Shown piece after piece: positions 26,564 through 33,990 of a stretch of DNA of 64,000 bases. The notes beneath the pieces are model-generated. The model was not told the origin of the DNA. It ran no database searches and saw only the letters and a list, made by a program, of their open reading frames with translations. Both the position numbers and the translations under genes were made by a program. Location of the stretch: positions 614,304 through 678,303 of the forward strand of contig NZ_VCAO01000001.1 of the NCBI RefSeq assembly GCF_005884405.1, written 5' to 3'. Source of the DNA: Qipengyuania marisflavi. GTDB lineage: Bacteria; Pseudomonadota; Alphaproteobacteria; Sphingomonadales; Sphingomonadaceae. Numbering within the stretch: the first letter of the stretch is position 1; each line of letters starts with the position of its first letter.

Positions 26564-26885
26564 GGTTCACCTCATGGATTTGTGTGAACCGGCCCAGCTA
26601 GCGGGATTGGGGCGTGTAGGAAAATGATGAGTTGGGTGGGCTGTTAGGGTAACGGGAGCGGGGGAGGGGAGACGGAATGCACTGCTTCCGCAAGTTTGGG
26701 GGATTAGATATAGTGTCCCCGGAATTCGTGGCGTCCCCGGAATTCGTGGTGCGGTTCTGTGAGACACATGGGCGGACTCGCTGCTGGCTGAAGAGAACCG
26801 CGTAGCGAGGCATGGATTGGGGGGTGTAGGTAAGCGAAATTCACCAAAGAAGAGGCGGCACGCACTCGCTTGGGGTCTTCTGTTG
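26564..26885. other. non-coding stretch at the island edge
   Basis: No supported gene lies here. The stretch is purine-rich on the plus strand, lower in GC than its neighbours towards 27 kb, and holds a tandem 18-base repeat. Short open frames on both strands lack ribosome sites and family patterns. Confidence 0.5.
26713..26748. repeat. tandem 18-bp direct repeat
   Basis: GTGTCCCCGGAATTCGTG is followed directly by GCGTCCCCGGAATTCGTG, with one difference. Such TGTCCCCGGAATT phrases are familiar to me from repeats near REP-associated IS200-like transposases, but no transposase is present here. Confidence 0.6.
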
Positions 26886-26887
26886 TC

Positions 26888-26919
26888 AAAAAAAGGGCGA
26901 CGGCATTGCCGTCGCCCTT
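26888..26919 (-). terminator. intrinsic terminator of the TAC-DUF1508 operon
   Basis: AAGGGCGACGGC and GCCGTCGCCCTT form a perfect 12-bp stem with a 3-base loop. On the minus strand it is followed by seven T residues. It lies just after the DUF1508 gene, closing the minus-strand island operon. Confidence 0.9.
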
Positions 26920-26929
26920 GAAGCAACAT

Positions 26930-27112
26930 TCACCGCGGAGTGCACTTCATTCCGTTGCGCTTTGCATTTGCCTCGCAATCAGAACGATTGTGATACGCTT
27001 CAGTCGAGGCTCCAACAATCCTTCCGTTGCTAGCAGTTCGTCGCCAGCGCCAGCCTTGAACGGTGGAGTAAATTTCCCAACGGTCGCCATTTGCATCAAC
27101 ACAAGTACTCAT
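26930..27112 (-). CDS. DUF1508 (YegP-like) small protein
   Basis: A 60-residue protein with a single DUF1508 repeat: a short beta start (DRWEIYSTVQ), GWRWRRTASNGRIVGAS, then the SEAYxxRSDCxxN-type segment (EAYHNRSDCEANAKRN). The repeat normally occurs in pairs in YegP; here there is one. The function is unknown. A ribosome site, AAGGAAG, lies about 10 bases upstream of the ATG at 27112. It follows the SecB-like gene by 50 bases on the same strand and precedes a strong terminator, so it probably belongs to the same transcript as the toxin-antitoxin-chaperone genes. Confidence 0.78.
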   Translation of the reverse strand: MSTCVDANGDRWEIYSTVQGWRWRRTASNGRIVGASTEAYHNRSDCEANAKRNGMKCTPR

Positions 27113-27162
27113 CTTCTACTTCCTTAGGGGCTGGATGCCCTCATAATCGGAATGCAAACATT

Positions 27163-27663
27163 TCAATTTTTCCTTTTTGGTTTTAAGGGCATTGAGGCGA
27201 TTGTAGGCAAAATCGGCACATCCGCATTGGCAAGCGAGGACGTCTGCGCAAGGTGCGCTCGAAAGTATGGATAGACCGCCATCAAGCCAGTTCTCCTGGC
27301 AAACGAAGTGGCGTGCAATTCATCGCAATCACAATCAATTCGATAGTAGACAACAAATTTATCCTTGAGTGAAAAAGCCTTTTTGCGCCCACGCTTCTCA
27401 AATGTTTCGAATTGAAATATGCAGGTTGCCACCCCTTTTTCGAAATCAAAGGATTCATGAACATCAGAGATTTCGATAGAGGGGGCTTTCCCAGACGTTT
27501 CTTCAAAATACAGTGGTGAGATTGAAAAATTTGATTCGATAAGTTGAATGCCAAGTAAGCGTGCGCTCTTTGCAACCAAGTTGTAGGCATCAGGGTCGAC
27601 CTTCAGGCCTTCATCAAGAGTTTTCAATGTGTTGTCAGGGCCATTGATAGACGGTTTACCCAT
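27163..27663 (-). CDS. SecB-like chaperone of a TAC module
   Basis: A 166-residue protein. The core alternates strands like SecB (IQLIESNFSISPLYFEE, then CIFQFETFEKRGRKK, then FVVYYRIDCD), and the end VYPYFRAHLAQTSSLANADV followed by PILPTIA resembles the SecB segment where helix and strands lead to the LAPV region. The position after a toxin and an Xre antitoxin matches the SecB-TA chaperones such as Rv1957 of Mycobacterium tuberculosis, which protect the antitoxin from degradation. The ATG overlaps the antitoxin stop by eight bases and has GGAGG upstream. GC content is clearly lower than in flanking genes, suggesting transfer. The SecB assignment is by pattern only. Confidence 0.75.
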   Translation of the reverse strand: MGKPSINGPDNTLKTLDEGLKVDPDAYNLVAKSARLLGIQLIESNFSISPLYFEETSGKAPSIEISDVHESFDFEKGVATCIFQFETFEKRGRKKAFSLKDKFVVYYRIDCDCDELHATSFARRTGLMAVYPYFRAHLAQTSSLANADVPILPTIASMPLKPKRKN

Positions 27664-28153
27664 TCGCTGCCCTCCTCATAGGAACAACATTGCTTCCATA
27701 TTCTGCCCACGTCTTAGCGGTACTACTTCTGCGGGATAGCTTGTCGCCCTCACTAGAATGTAGTTGCTCAGAACTGCGTAACGCTTCCGCTATCAAGGAA
27801 GCTGTAAGCACATCTTCTTGACCATCAGTGCACGTTCGATGGCGCACCTTGCGGTTAGATTTTTCTTCCTCAGCACAACGAACCAGCCTCTCGTATTCGC
27901 TTTTTTCCAAAACGACCGGTTCTTCGCCAAGCGCAATAAAACTGCGCGCAAGCAATCGGAGGGTAAGATTTTTCGCATCATCCGAAAAAATCTGAGTTAC
28001 GCGAGCTCGCGAAACGCCAAGTTTCCGTGACAGTTCGGCTCTAGTTACTCCTCGATCTTCAAGGAGCATTTGAAGACGAGCCTGAGCCTCCGCCACAAAA
28101 AATTCTTCTTTGAATTCGTCGGACTTAAAGAGATCAGAAAATTTATTGCTCAT
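27656..28153 (-). CDS. Xre/HigA-type antitoxin with C-terminal extension
   Basis: A 165-residue protein from the ATG at 28153 (ATG at 28174 and TTG at 28177 are alternatives). The helix-turn-helix covers about residues 22-70 (VTRAELSRKLGVSRARVTQIF). After it comes an unusually long tail of about 90 residues, ending in TAKTWAEYGSNVVPMRRAANG-type sequence (part shown: TWAEYGSNVVPMR). In chaperone-dependent TA systems such a tail is the chaperone-addiction (ChAD) region that makes the antitoxin unstable without its SecB-like partner. It overlaps the toxin end by 11 bases and the chaperone start by eight. A palindrome upstream of the operon is the likely operator. Confidence 0.8.
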   Translation of the reverse strand: MSNKFSDLFKSDEFKEEFFVAEAQARLQMLLEDRGVTRAELSRKLGVSRARVTQIFSDDAKNLTLRLLARSFIALGEEPVVLEKSEYERLVRCAEEEKSNRKVRHRTCTDGQEDVLTASLIAEALRSSEQLHSSEGDKLSRRSSTAKTWAEYGSNVVPMRRAANG

Positions 28154-28571
28154 CGTGTTCACCACATCTTTCATCAAGAGACACCGCTTCTGCTTTAGCC
28201 CTCTTAAGTATTCGAGGATTCGCTTTGTCTTGCTTCTTCGCAGTATCCATAGCGACTAGGAGGAGAGTGCGCTTCTCTCGGTAATGACGAACGAAACCAT
28301 ACAGTCTCGTCTTCATCGCCTTGTTCGTTTTGACCGCGACCAACATGCGGTCATCCTCACCACCACATCGTCCTTCATTTCCGTTGAATTGCTCGCGCGT
28401 GAGCTTAACTCCGTTGCCCCAAAGCTGTAGCCTCGAAAGCAACTGAGCCTGCTTACGGCTCTCCAACGCCATAAACTCATCAATGATCTTTCTGGACATC
28501 AACACGCGACCCTCCGTGCCGTCACGCACGAACTCACATTCGATCTCCGAGAAGTCATCCGAATCACTCAT
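28143..28571 (-). CDS. RelE/HigB-like toxin
   Basis: A 142-residue protein. The C-terminal half matches the RelE/HigB toxin pattern: basic strand MKTRLYGFVRHYREKRTLLL, followed by the tail helix KKQDKANPRILKRAKAEA. HigB-type toxins cut mRNA on the ribosome. The N-terminal 60 residues (acidic, then RKIIDEFMALESRKQAQLLSR) resemble the helices that pack on the fold. It is the first gene of the operon toxin-antitoxin-chaperone, the same order as higB1-higA1-Rv1957. The ATG at 28571 is very close to the predicted promoter, so the leader must be short. Confidence 0.75.
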   Translation of the reverse strand: MSDSDDFSEIECEFVRDGTEGRVLMSRKIIDEFMALESRKQAQLLSRLQLWGNGVKLTREQFNGNEGRCGGEDDRMLVAVKTNKAMKTRLYGFVRHYREKRTLLLVAMDTAKKQDKANPRILKRAKAEAVSLDERCGEHDEQ

Positions 28572-28581
28572 TGGCGTATAT

Positions 28582-28609
28582 TGTTAAGTTTTCTCTTAAC
28601 ACCTTTCAA
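28582..28609 (-). promoter_or_regulatory. TAC operon promoter and palindromic operator
   Basis: TGTTAAG-N6-CTTAACA (28582-28601) is a perfect 7-bp inverted repeat. On the minus strand a -35-like TTGAAA (28604-28609) precedes it, and a -10-like TAACAA lies 17 bases further. An antitoxin bound to the palindrome would cover the promoter, as in HigA autoregulation. Confidence 0.55.
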
Positions 28610-28735
28610 GCTAAATTTGGAAGAAATGCGACGAATGGGAAATTTCTAGAGGTAGCCCAACTCCCTTCCATTCCATCTTTTCGGTAACGTGAAACCAAGG
28701 CTTTTTCGATCAAGTTGGCCGTCCTGACCGTCCCC

Positions 28736-31645
28736 TCACTTCCCCAACATAGCCTTGAGATACCCGCCAGTATAACTCGCCTTGACCGCAGCCACCGCCT
28801 CCGGCGTCCCCTGCGCAACAACCTCCCCGCCCCGCACACCGCCGCCCGGCCCAAGGTCCAGCACCCAGTCCGCCACCTTGATCACGTCGAGATTGTGCTC
28901 GATCACCACCACCGAATTGCCCTGGTCCACCAACCGTTGCAGCACCTCCAGCAGTTTGCGGACGTCTTCGAAATGCAGGCCGGTGGTCGGCTCGTCGAGG
29001 ATATAGAGCGTTTGCCCGGTGCTGCGGCGGCTGAGTTCCTTGGCGAGTTTGACCCGCTGCGCCTCGCCCCCCGATAGCGTGGTCGCCTGCTGGCCGACCT
29101 TGACATAGCCCAGCCCCACCTCGTTCAGCATGTGCATCTTGTCACGGATGGGGGGCACGGCCTTGAAGAAGCCCTCCGCATCCTCGATCGTCATGTCCAG
29201 CACATCGGCGATGGAGTGGCCCTTGAACTTCACCTCCAGCGTTTCGCGGTTGTAGCGTTTGCCGCCGCATTCCTCGCACGTCACATAGACATCGGGCAGG
29301 AAGTGCATTTCGATCTTGATCAGCCCGTCGCCCTGGCACGCCTCGCACCGGCCGCCCTTGACGTTGAAGCTGAAGCGGCCCGGCTTGTACCCGCGCATCT
29401 GGCTTTCGGGCAGGCCCGCGAACCAGTCCCGGATATTGGTGAAGGCGCCGGTATAGGTCGCCGGGTTGCTGCGCGGGGTGCGGCCGATGGGCGACTGGTC
29501 GATCTCGATCACCTTGTCGCAATATTCCAGCCCGGTCACCTTGTCATGCGGCCCGGCGATAATGCGCGCGCCGTTCAGCGAGCGCGCGGCGGAGGCATAG
29601 AGCGTGTCGATGGTGAAGGACGACTTGCCGCTGCCCGATACGCCGGTGATGCAGGTGAAGGTGCCCAGCGGGATCGATGCGGTGACGTTCTGCAAATTGT
29701 TGGCGCGCGCGCCGTGGACGGTCAGCTGGTGGCCATTGCCCTTGCGCCGCTTGGCCGGGATGGCGATTTCGCGCGTGCCGTTGAGATAGGCGGCGGTCAG
29801 GCTGCGCCTGGATTTGAGCACCTGTTTCAGCGTGCCCTGCGCCACCACCTCTCCCCCGTGGACGCCCGCACCGGGGCCGAGATCGACGACATGGTCCGCC
29901 TGGCGGATGGCGTCCTCGTCATGCTCCACCACGATTACCGTATTGCCCAGATCGCGCAGGCGTTTGAGCGTTTCCAGCAGCCGGTCGTTGTCACGCTGGT
30001 GCAGGCCGATGCTGGGTTCGTCGAGCACATAGAGCACGCCCGACAGCCCGCTGCCGATCTGCGAGGCGAGGCGGATGCGCTGGCTCTCGCCCCCGCTCAA
30101 CGTGCCGCTGGTGCGGTCGAGGTTGAGATAGTCCAGCCCGACATTGTCGAGGAAGCCCAGCCGCTCGTTAATCTCTTTCAGGATGGCGCGGGCGATCTGC
30201 TGCTGCGTGGGGCTCAGCTGCGCCTCCAGCCCCAGGAACCACGCCTTGGCATCGGACACGCTCATCCGGGTGGGGCCGCTGATGTCGGTGGGGCCAGTGG
30301 CACTGGGGATCTTGACGCTGCGCGCCTTGTCGTTGAGCCGCGCTCCGCCGCAGGTCTCGCATGGCTGCGCAGTCTGGTACTTGGCCAGCTCCTCGCGCAT
30401 CCAGGTGCTTTCGGTCTGCATCAGGCGGCGGCCCAGATTGCCGATCACCCCCTCGAAGCTCTTGCGCACGGTATATTGCTTGCGCCCGTCCTTGAAGGTG
30501 AGCGGGATCGCCTTGCCCTTGGTTCCGTACAGGATCGCATCGCGATGCTCCGCCGCCAGTTCTTCCCACGGGGTGGTGAGGTCGAAGCCGAACTCCTTGG
30601 CCAGACTGCCCAGCACCTGCATGTAATAGGGCGACGGCGGGTTCGACTTGGCCCACGGGACCACCGCGCCCTTCTTCAGCGTCAGCGCCGCGTTCGGCAC
30701 GACCAGCTGCGGATCGAACAGCTGCTTCTCGCCCAGCCCGTCACAGGTCGAGCACGCCCCCTGAGGCGCGTTGAAGCTGAACAGCCGCGGCTCGATATCC
30801 TCCAGCGTGAAGCCGCTGACCGGGCAGGCGTATTTCTCGGAGAATACGATGCGATTGGCGGGCAGTCCTGCGCCCTTCATCGCGCCGCCGCTTTCCGCCT
30901 CGCTCTCGCGCCCGGGCACCACGCCTTCGGCCAGATCGACATAGGTCAATCCCTCGGCCAGCTTGAGTGCCTGTTCGAAACTGTCGGCGAGCCGCGTTTC
31001 CAGCCCCGGCTTCACCGCCAGCCGGTCCACCACCACTTCGATGTCATGTTTATACTTCTTGTCGAGCGCTGGCGCTTCCTCGATCGGATAGATCTCGCCA
31101 TCAATGCGCACGCGGGTGAACCCGGCCTTCTGCCATTCGGCCAGTTCGCGCCGGTATTCGCCCTTGCGCCCGCGCACCACGGGGGCCAGCAGATAGAGCC
31201 GGGTTCCCTCAGGCAATTCCATCACCCGGTCGACCATGTTGGAGACCGTCTGCGCCTCGATCGGCAGGCCAGTGGCGGGCGAATACGGCACCCCCACCCG
31301 CGCCCACAGCAGCCGCATGTAATCGTAAATCTCCGTCACCGTCGCCACGGTCGAACGCGGATTGCGGCTGGTGGTCTTCTGCTCGATCGAGATCGCAGGA
31401 GACAACCCGTCGATATGCTCGACATCGGGCTTCTGCATCATCTCCAGAAACTGCCGCGCATAGGCGCTCAGGCTCTCGACATAGCGGCGCTGCCCCTCGG
31501 CATAGATGGTGTCGAACGCCAGGCTCGATTTGCCCGACCCCGACAGCCCGGTGATCACGATCAACGCATCACGCGGCAGATCGATATCGATACCCTTGAG
31601 ATTGTGTTCCCGCGCACCGCGGACGGAGATTTTGGTAAGTGCCAT
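28736..31645 (-). CDS. uvrA: excinuclease ABC subunit A
   Basis: A 969-residue UvrA, the damage-recognition ATPase of nucleotide excision repair. Two ABC ATPase halves are seen: Walker [10 protein letters not shown] near residue 33 and GVSGSGKSS near 660, with signatures TLSGGESQR and TLSGGEAQR. The zinc modules CPVSGF...CSTCDGLG and CEACQGDG...CEECGGKRY are intact, as is the [13 protein letters not shown] segment. A LexA box 12 bases upstream of the ATG indicates SOS control. It ends 164 bases from the island operon. The protein is of normal length and complete. Confidence 0.98.
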   Translation of the reverse strand: MALTKISVRGAREHNLKGIDIDLPRDALIVITGLSGSGKSSLAFDTIYAEGQRRYVESLSAYARQFLEMMQKPDVEHIDGLSPAISIEQKTTSRNPRSTVATVTEIYDYMRLLWARVGVPYSPATGLPIEAQTVSNMVDRVMELPEGTRLYLLAPVVRGRKGEYRRELAEWQKAGFTRVRIDGEIYPIEEAPALDKKYKHDIEVVVDRLAVKPGLETRLADSFEQALKLAEGLTYVDLAEGVVPGRESEAESGGAMKGAGLPANRIVFSEKYACPVSGFTLEDIEPRLFSFNAPQGACSTCDGLGEKQLFDPQLVVPNAALTLKKGAVVPWAKSNPPSPYYMQVLGSLAKEFGFDLTTPWEELAAEHRDAILYGTKGKAIPLTFKDGRKQYTVRKSFEGVIGNLGRRLMQTESTWMREELAKYQTAQPCETCGGARLNDKARSVKIPSATGPTDISGPTRMSVSDAKAWFLGLEAQLSPTQQQIARAILKEINERLGFLDNVGLDYLNLDRTSGTLSGGESQRIRLASQIGSGLSGVLYVLDEPSIGLHQRDNDRLLETLKRLRDLGNTVIVVEHDEDAIRQADHVVDLGPGAGVHGGEVVAQGTLKQVLKSRRSLTAAYLNGTREIAIPAKRRKGNGHQLTVHGARANNLQNVTASIPLGTFTCITGVSGSGKSSFTIDTLYASAARSLNGARIIAGPHDKVTGLEYCDKVIEIDQSPIGRTPRSNPATYTGAFTNIRDWFAGLPESQMRGYKPGRFSFNVKGGRCEACQGDGLIKIEMHFLPDVYVTCEECGGKRYNRETLEVKFKGHSIADVLDMTIEDAEGFFKAVPPIRDKMHMLNEVGLGYVKVGQQATTLSGGEAQRVKLAKELSRRSTGQTLYILDEPTTGLHFEDVRKLLEVLQRLVDQGNSVVVIEHNLDVIKVADWVLDLGPGGGVRGGEVVAQGTPEAVAAVKASYTGGYLKAMLGK

Positions 31646-31656
31646 GATGGAGCGGT

Positions 31657-31671
31657 GTTCCGGTTTCGTTC
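31657..31671 (-). promoter_or_regulatory. LexA (SOS) box of uvrA
   Basis: GTTC (31657-31660), seven bases, GTTC (31668-31671) on the plus strand, or GAAC-N7-GAAC on the minus strand: an exact alphaproteobacterial SOS box, 12 bases upstream of uvrA. A TTGACA (31691-31696 complement) may be the -35 element. The RTX frame starts 31 bases away on the other side. Confidence 0.88.
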
Positions 31672-31701
31672 GCCAAAGTCAAGCGGAGGGTGTCAAGGCC
31701 G

Positions 31702-33870
31702 ATGGCCAGCATGGCCTTCTGCGAAATTCAAGTGGTAACGCAAAGGCATTTGCGCAACGTCTGCTGCCGAGACGGCATGGGGGGTGACTTCATTTTCCTG
31801 CGAAGCTCACGCGGGGCAAATGTGGATGGCGGGCTCGGTATCGACACGTTGGTGTTGGATATGCTTGGTTCGGTCGATGGATTGACTGCAGATTTCACGG
31901 GGTTGAACAGGTTTAATCCAAGTTTCATATCCATCCTTGGCGATGGCACGATGAGCGATGTCGAGTGGTTATTCAACACGATCTATTTGTCAGATGGGGA
32001 TGATACCATAACCCTTCCTGCCATTTCGGCGGATGCGTATTACCATGGCGGTGATCCGGTTATCGTTTATCTGGCGGCCGGAAATGATTATCTGATAGGT
32101 GGCGATGCGTCCGAATATTTCCACGCCGGCTGGGGCGACGATATTGTTTCCGCAGGTGACGGCGACGATTTCATTTACGGCGATGTTAGTGCTTTTCAGG
32201 ACCCGGGGCTGAATCAGTTCGGGAATGATATTCTGTTTGGCGACGGGGGTAATGATTTCATTTTCGGAGACCGCGGGGATGACGCGCTGTATGGCGGAAC
32301 CGGGAATGACGTCCTGTTGGGCGGTCAGGGCAATGATGCTCTTGAAGGTGGAGAAGGCGATGACGACCTGTCCGGCGGAACGGGTGACGATTTCCTTTAT
32401 GATGTTTTCGGACAGAACACGATTGATGGTGGAGCAGGAACCGACACCGTTTCGTTCTACGACAATTTCGGATTTTACGACGAGGAAATCTATGTATCGC
32501 TGATAGACGGCCTCGCTTACTCCCTGACTTCTACCAATTTTCAAAACACTTTGGAAAATATCGAGAATATCTTCGGCAGCGATGCGTTTAACGGCGATTA
32601 TTTGATCGGAGACGACAATGCCAATTTCATAGTCGGTCTTGGAGGCCATGACACGATCTACGGTCTTGGCGGAAATGACCTCCTCGCAGGCGGCGAGGAG
32701 TCCGACTATATCGATGGCGGGGACGGCATCGACACCGCGACGTATGAAGATGCCAGTTCCGGCGTCACCGTTTCGCTGCTGCTCCAGGGATCATCGCAAG
32801 ACACCGGAGCGCTGGGTTTCGGCACCCTTGTATCGATAGAAAACCTGACAGGATCCTCTTACGATGATACGTTGGTTGGTGATGGCGATAACAATGTCCT
32901 GAGGGGTATGCTTGGCGACGATACGCTGTTTGGCAATGCTGGCGATGACATCCTTGACGGCGGTGGCGGCGCGGATGATCTGCGCGGCGGATCGGGGAAT
33001 GATGAAATCCTTGGCCGATTTGGCGACGACACGCTGAACGGCGGCAGCGGTGATGGTTACCTCTCCGGTGACGAGGGCAATGACACGCTTCGCGGCGGGG
33101 TGGGCATTGATACATTGGTCGGCGGCGCTGATGACGATCTGTATTTCATGCGGGATATGAATGATATCATCATCGAGGATGCCGGTGGCGGTATCGATGA
33201 GGTTCGTGCCGTTGGCACCAGCTTTACACTGGGCGACAATCTGGAGACGCTGCGGCTGTTTGCCGGGGCCAATGATGGTACCGGCAATGCGCTCGACAAT
33301 ACAATTGCCGGATCAAACCTCGACAATGTTCTGAGAGGTCTGGCAGGCGACGACAATCTGCGCGGCAATGGCGGTCATGACACCTTGATCGGCGGTGCGG
33401 GCAATGATCTGCTGGTGGGCGGTGTCGGGACCGACACGCTGACCGGCAATGTCGGAGCGGACCGCTTTATCTTCACTGATCTGGGTGACAGCACGGTCGG
33501 CTTTCAGAACGCCGATACAATCACCGACTTCAGCCGAGTGGATGGTGACCGCATCCAGCTGTTCCAGATCGATGCGATTGCTGGCGGTGCCAATGATGAC
33601 TTCACTTTCATCGGCGACGCTGCCTTCAGCGGCACCGCGGGAGAGCTGCGTTACTCCTTCGATGGCAATGGCAACACCATCATCCGGATGGATGTCGATG
33701 GCGACAGCGTGAGCGATATGACGCTCCGCCTGACGGGCGAGATCGACCTCACTGAAAGCGATTTCATCGGCGCCTCAGCTAGCGGCGCGGCCAATGCGGC
33801 TCCGAAGGATTTCGAGATGATCCGGTTTGAGCCGGACGCCGCTATCGTGATGCACGAGTTCGCGTTTTAG
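31702..33870 (+). CDS. RTX (hemolysin-type calcium-binding repeat) protein, 5' end uncertain
   Basis: About 722 residues made largely of glycine- and aspartate-rich nonapeptides (GGxGxDxLx type), for example GGTGNDVLLGGQGNDALEGG, in at least three blocks (about residues 100-250, 310-370, 390-490) separated by beta segments. The C-terminus (TDFSRVDGDRIQLFQIDAIA...; LTESDFIG) is the usual type I secretion region, ending in HEFAF. It binds calcium outside the cell and is probably surface or secreted. The very N-terminus already reads like an RTX repeat (VDGGLGIDTLVLDM) without a leading domain, so the gene may be truncated. ATGs at 31702, 31711 and 31777 are all possible. GC is lower than in neighbours. 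No type I exporter is nearby. Confidence 0.82.
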   Translation: MASMAFCEIQVVTQRHLRNVCCRDGMGGDFIFLRSSRGANVDGGLGIDTLVLDMLGSVDGLTADFTGLNRFNPSFISILGDGTMSDVEWLFNTIYLSDGDDTITLPAISADAYYHGGDPVIVYLAAGNDYLIGGDASEYFHAGWGDDIVSAGDGDDFIYGDVSAFQDPGLNQFGNDILFGDGGNDFIFGDRGDDALYGGTGNDVLLGGQGNDALEGGEGDDDLSGGTGDDFLYDVFGQNTIDGGAGTDTVSFYDNFGFYDEEIYVSLIDGLAYSLTSTNFQNTLENIENIFGSDAFNGDYLIGDDNANFIVGLGGHDTIYGLGGNDLLAGGEESDYIDGGDGIDTATYEDASSGVTVSLLLQGSSQDTGALGFGTLVSIENLTGSSYDDTLVGDGDNNVLRGMLGDDTLFGNAGDDILDGGGGADDLRGGSGNDEILGRFGDDTLNGGSGDGYLSGDEGNDTLRGGVGIDTLVGGADDDLYFMRDMNDIIIEDAGGGIDEVRAVGTSFTLGDNLETLRLFAGANDGTGNALDNTIAGSNLDNVLRGLAGDDNLRGNGGHDTLIGGAGNDLLVGGVGTDTLTGNVGADRFIFTDLGDSTVGFQNADTITDFSRVDGDRIQLFQIDAIAGGANDDFTFIGDAAFSGTAGELRYSFDGNGNTIIRMDVDGDSVSDMTLRLTGEIDLTESDFIGASASGAANAAPKDFEMIRFEPDAAIVMHEFAF

Positions 33871-33990
33871 GTCAGACACACAGCGGATACGTAGTCCCCC
33901 GCCGACCCTGCTCACCCGTTTACCGAATTTCCTCCCATCGCGCGGGGGAGATGGTAGACGGGTGCAACTTCATTGCAGGGGAATTGCATC

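Noticed and set aside
26567-26929. Short minus-strand frames in the 26.6-26.9 kb gap
   Set aside because: They cross the tandem repeat and terminator, lack ribosome sites and match no family.
29132-31738. 868-codon plus-strand frame opposite uvrA
   Set aside because: It is antisense to a complete uvrA with intact motifs; high GC produces such shadow frames.
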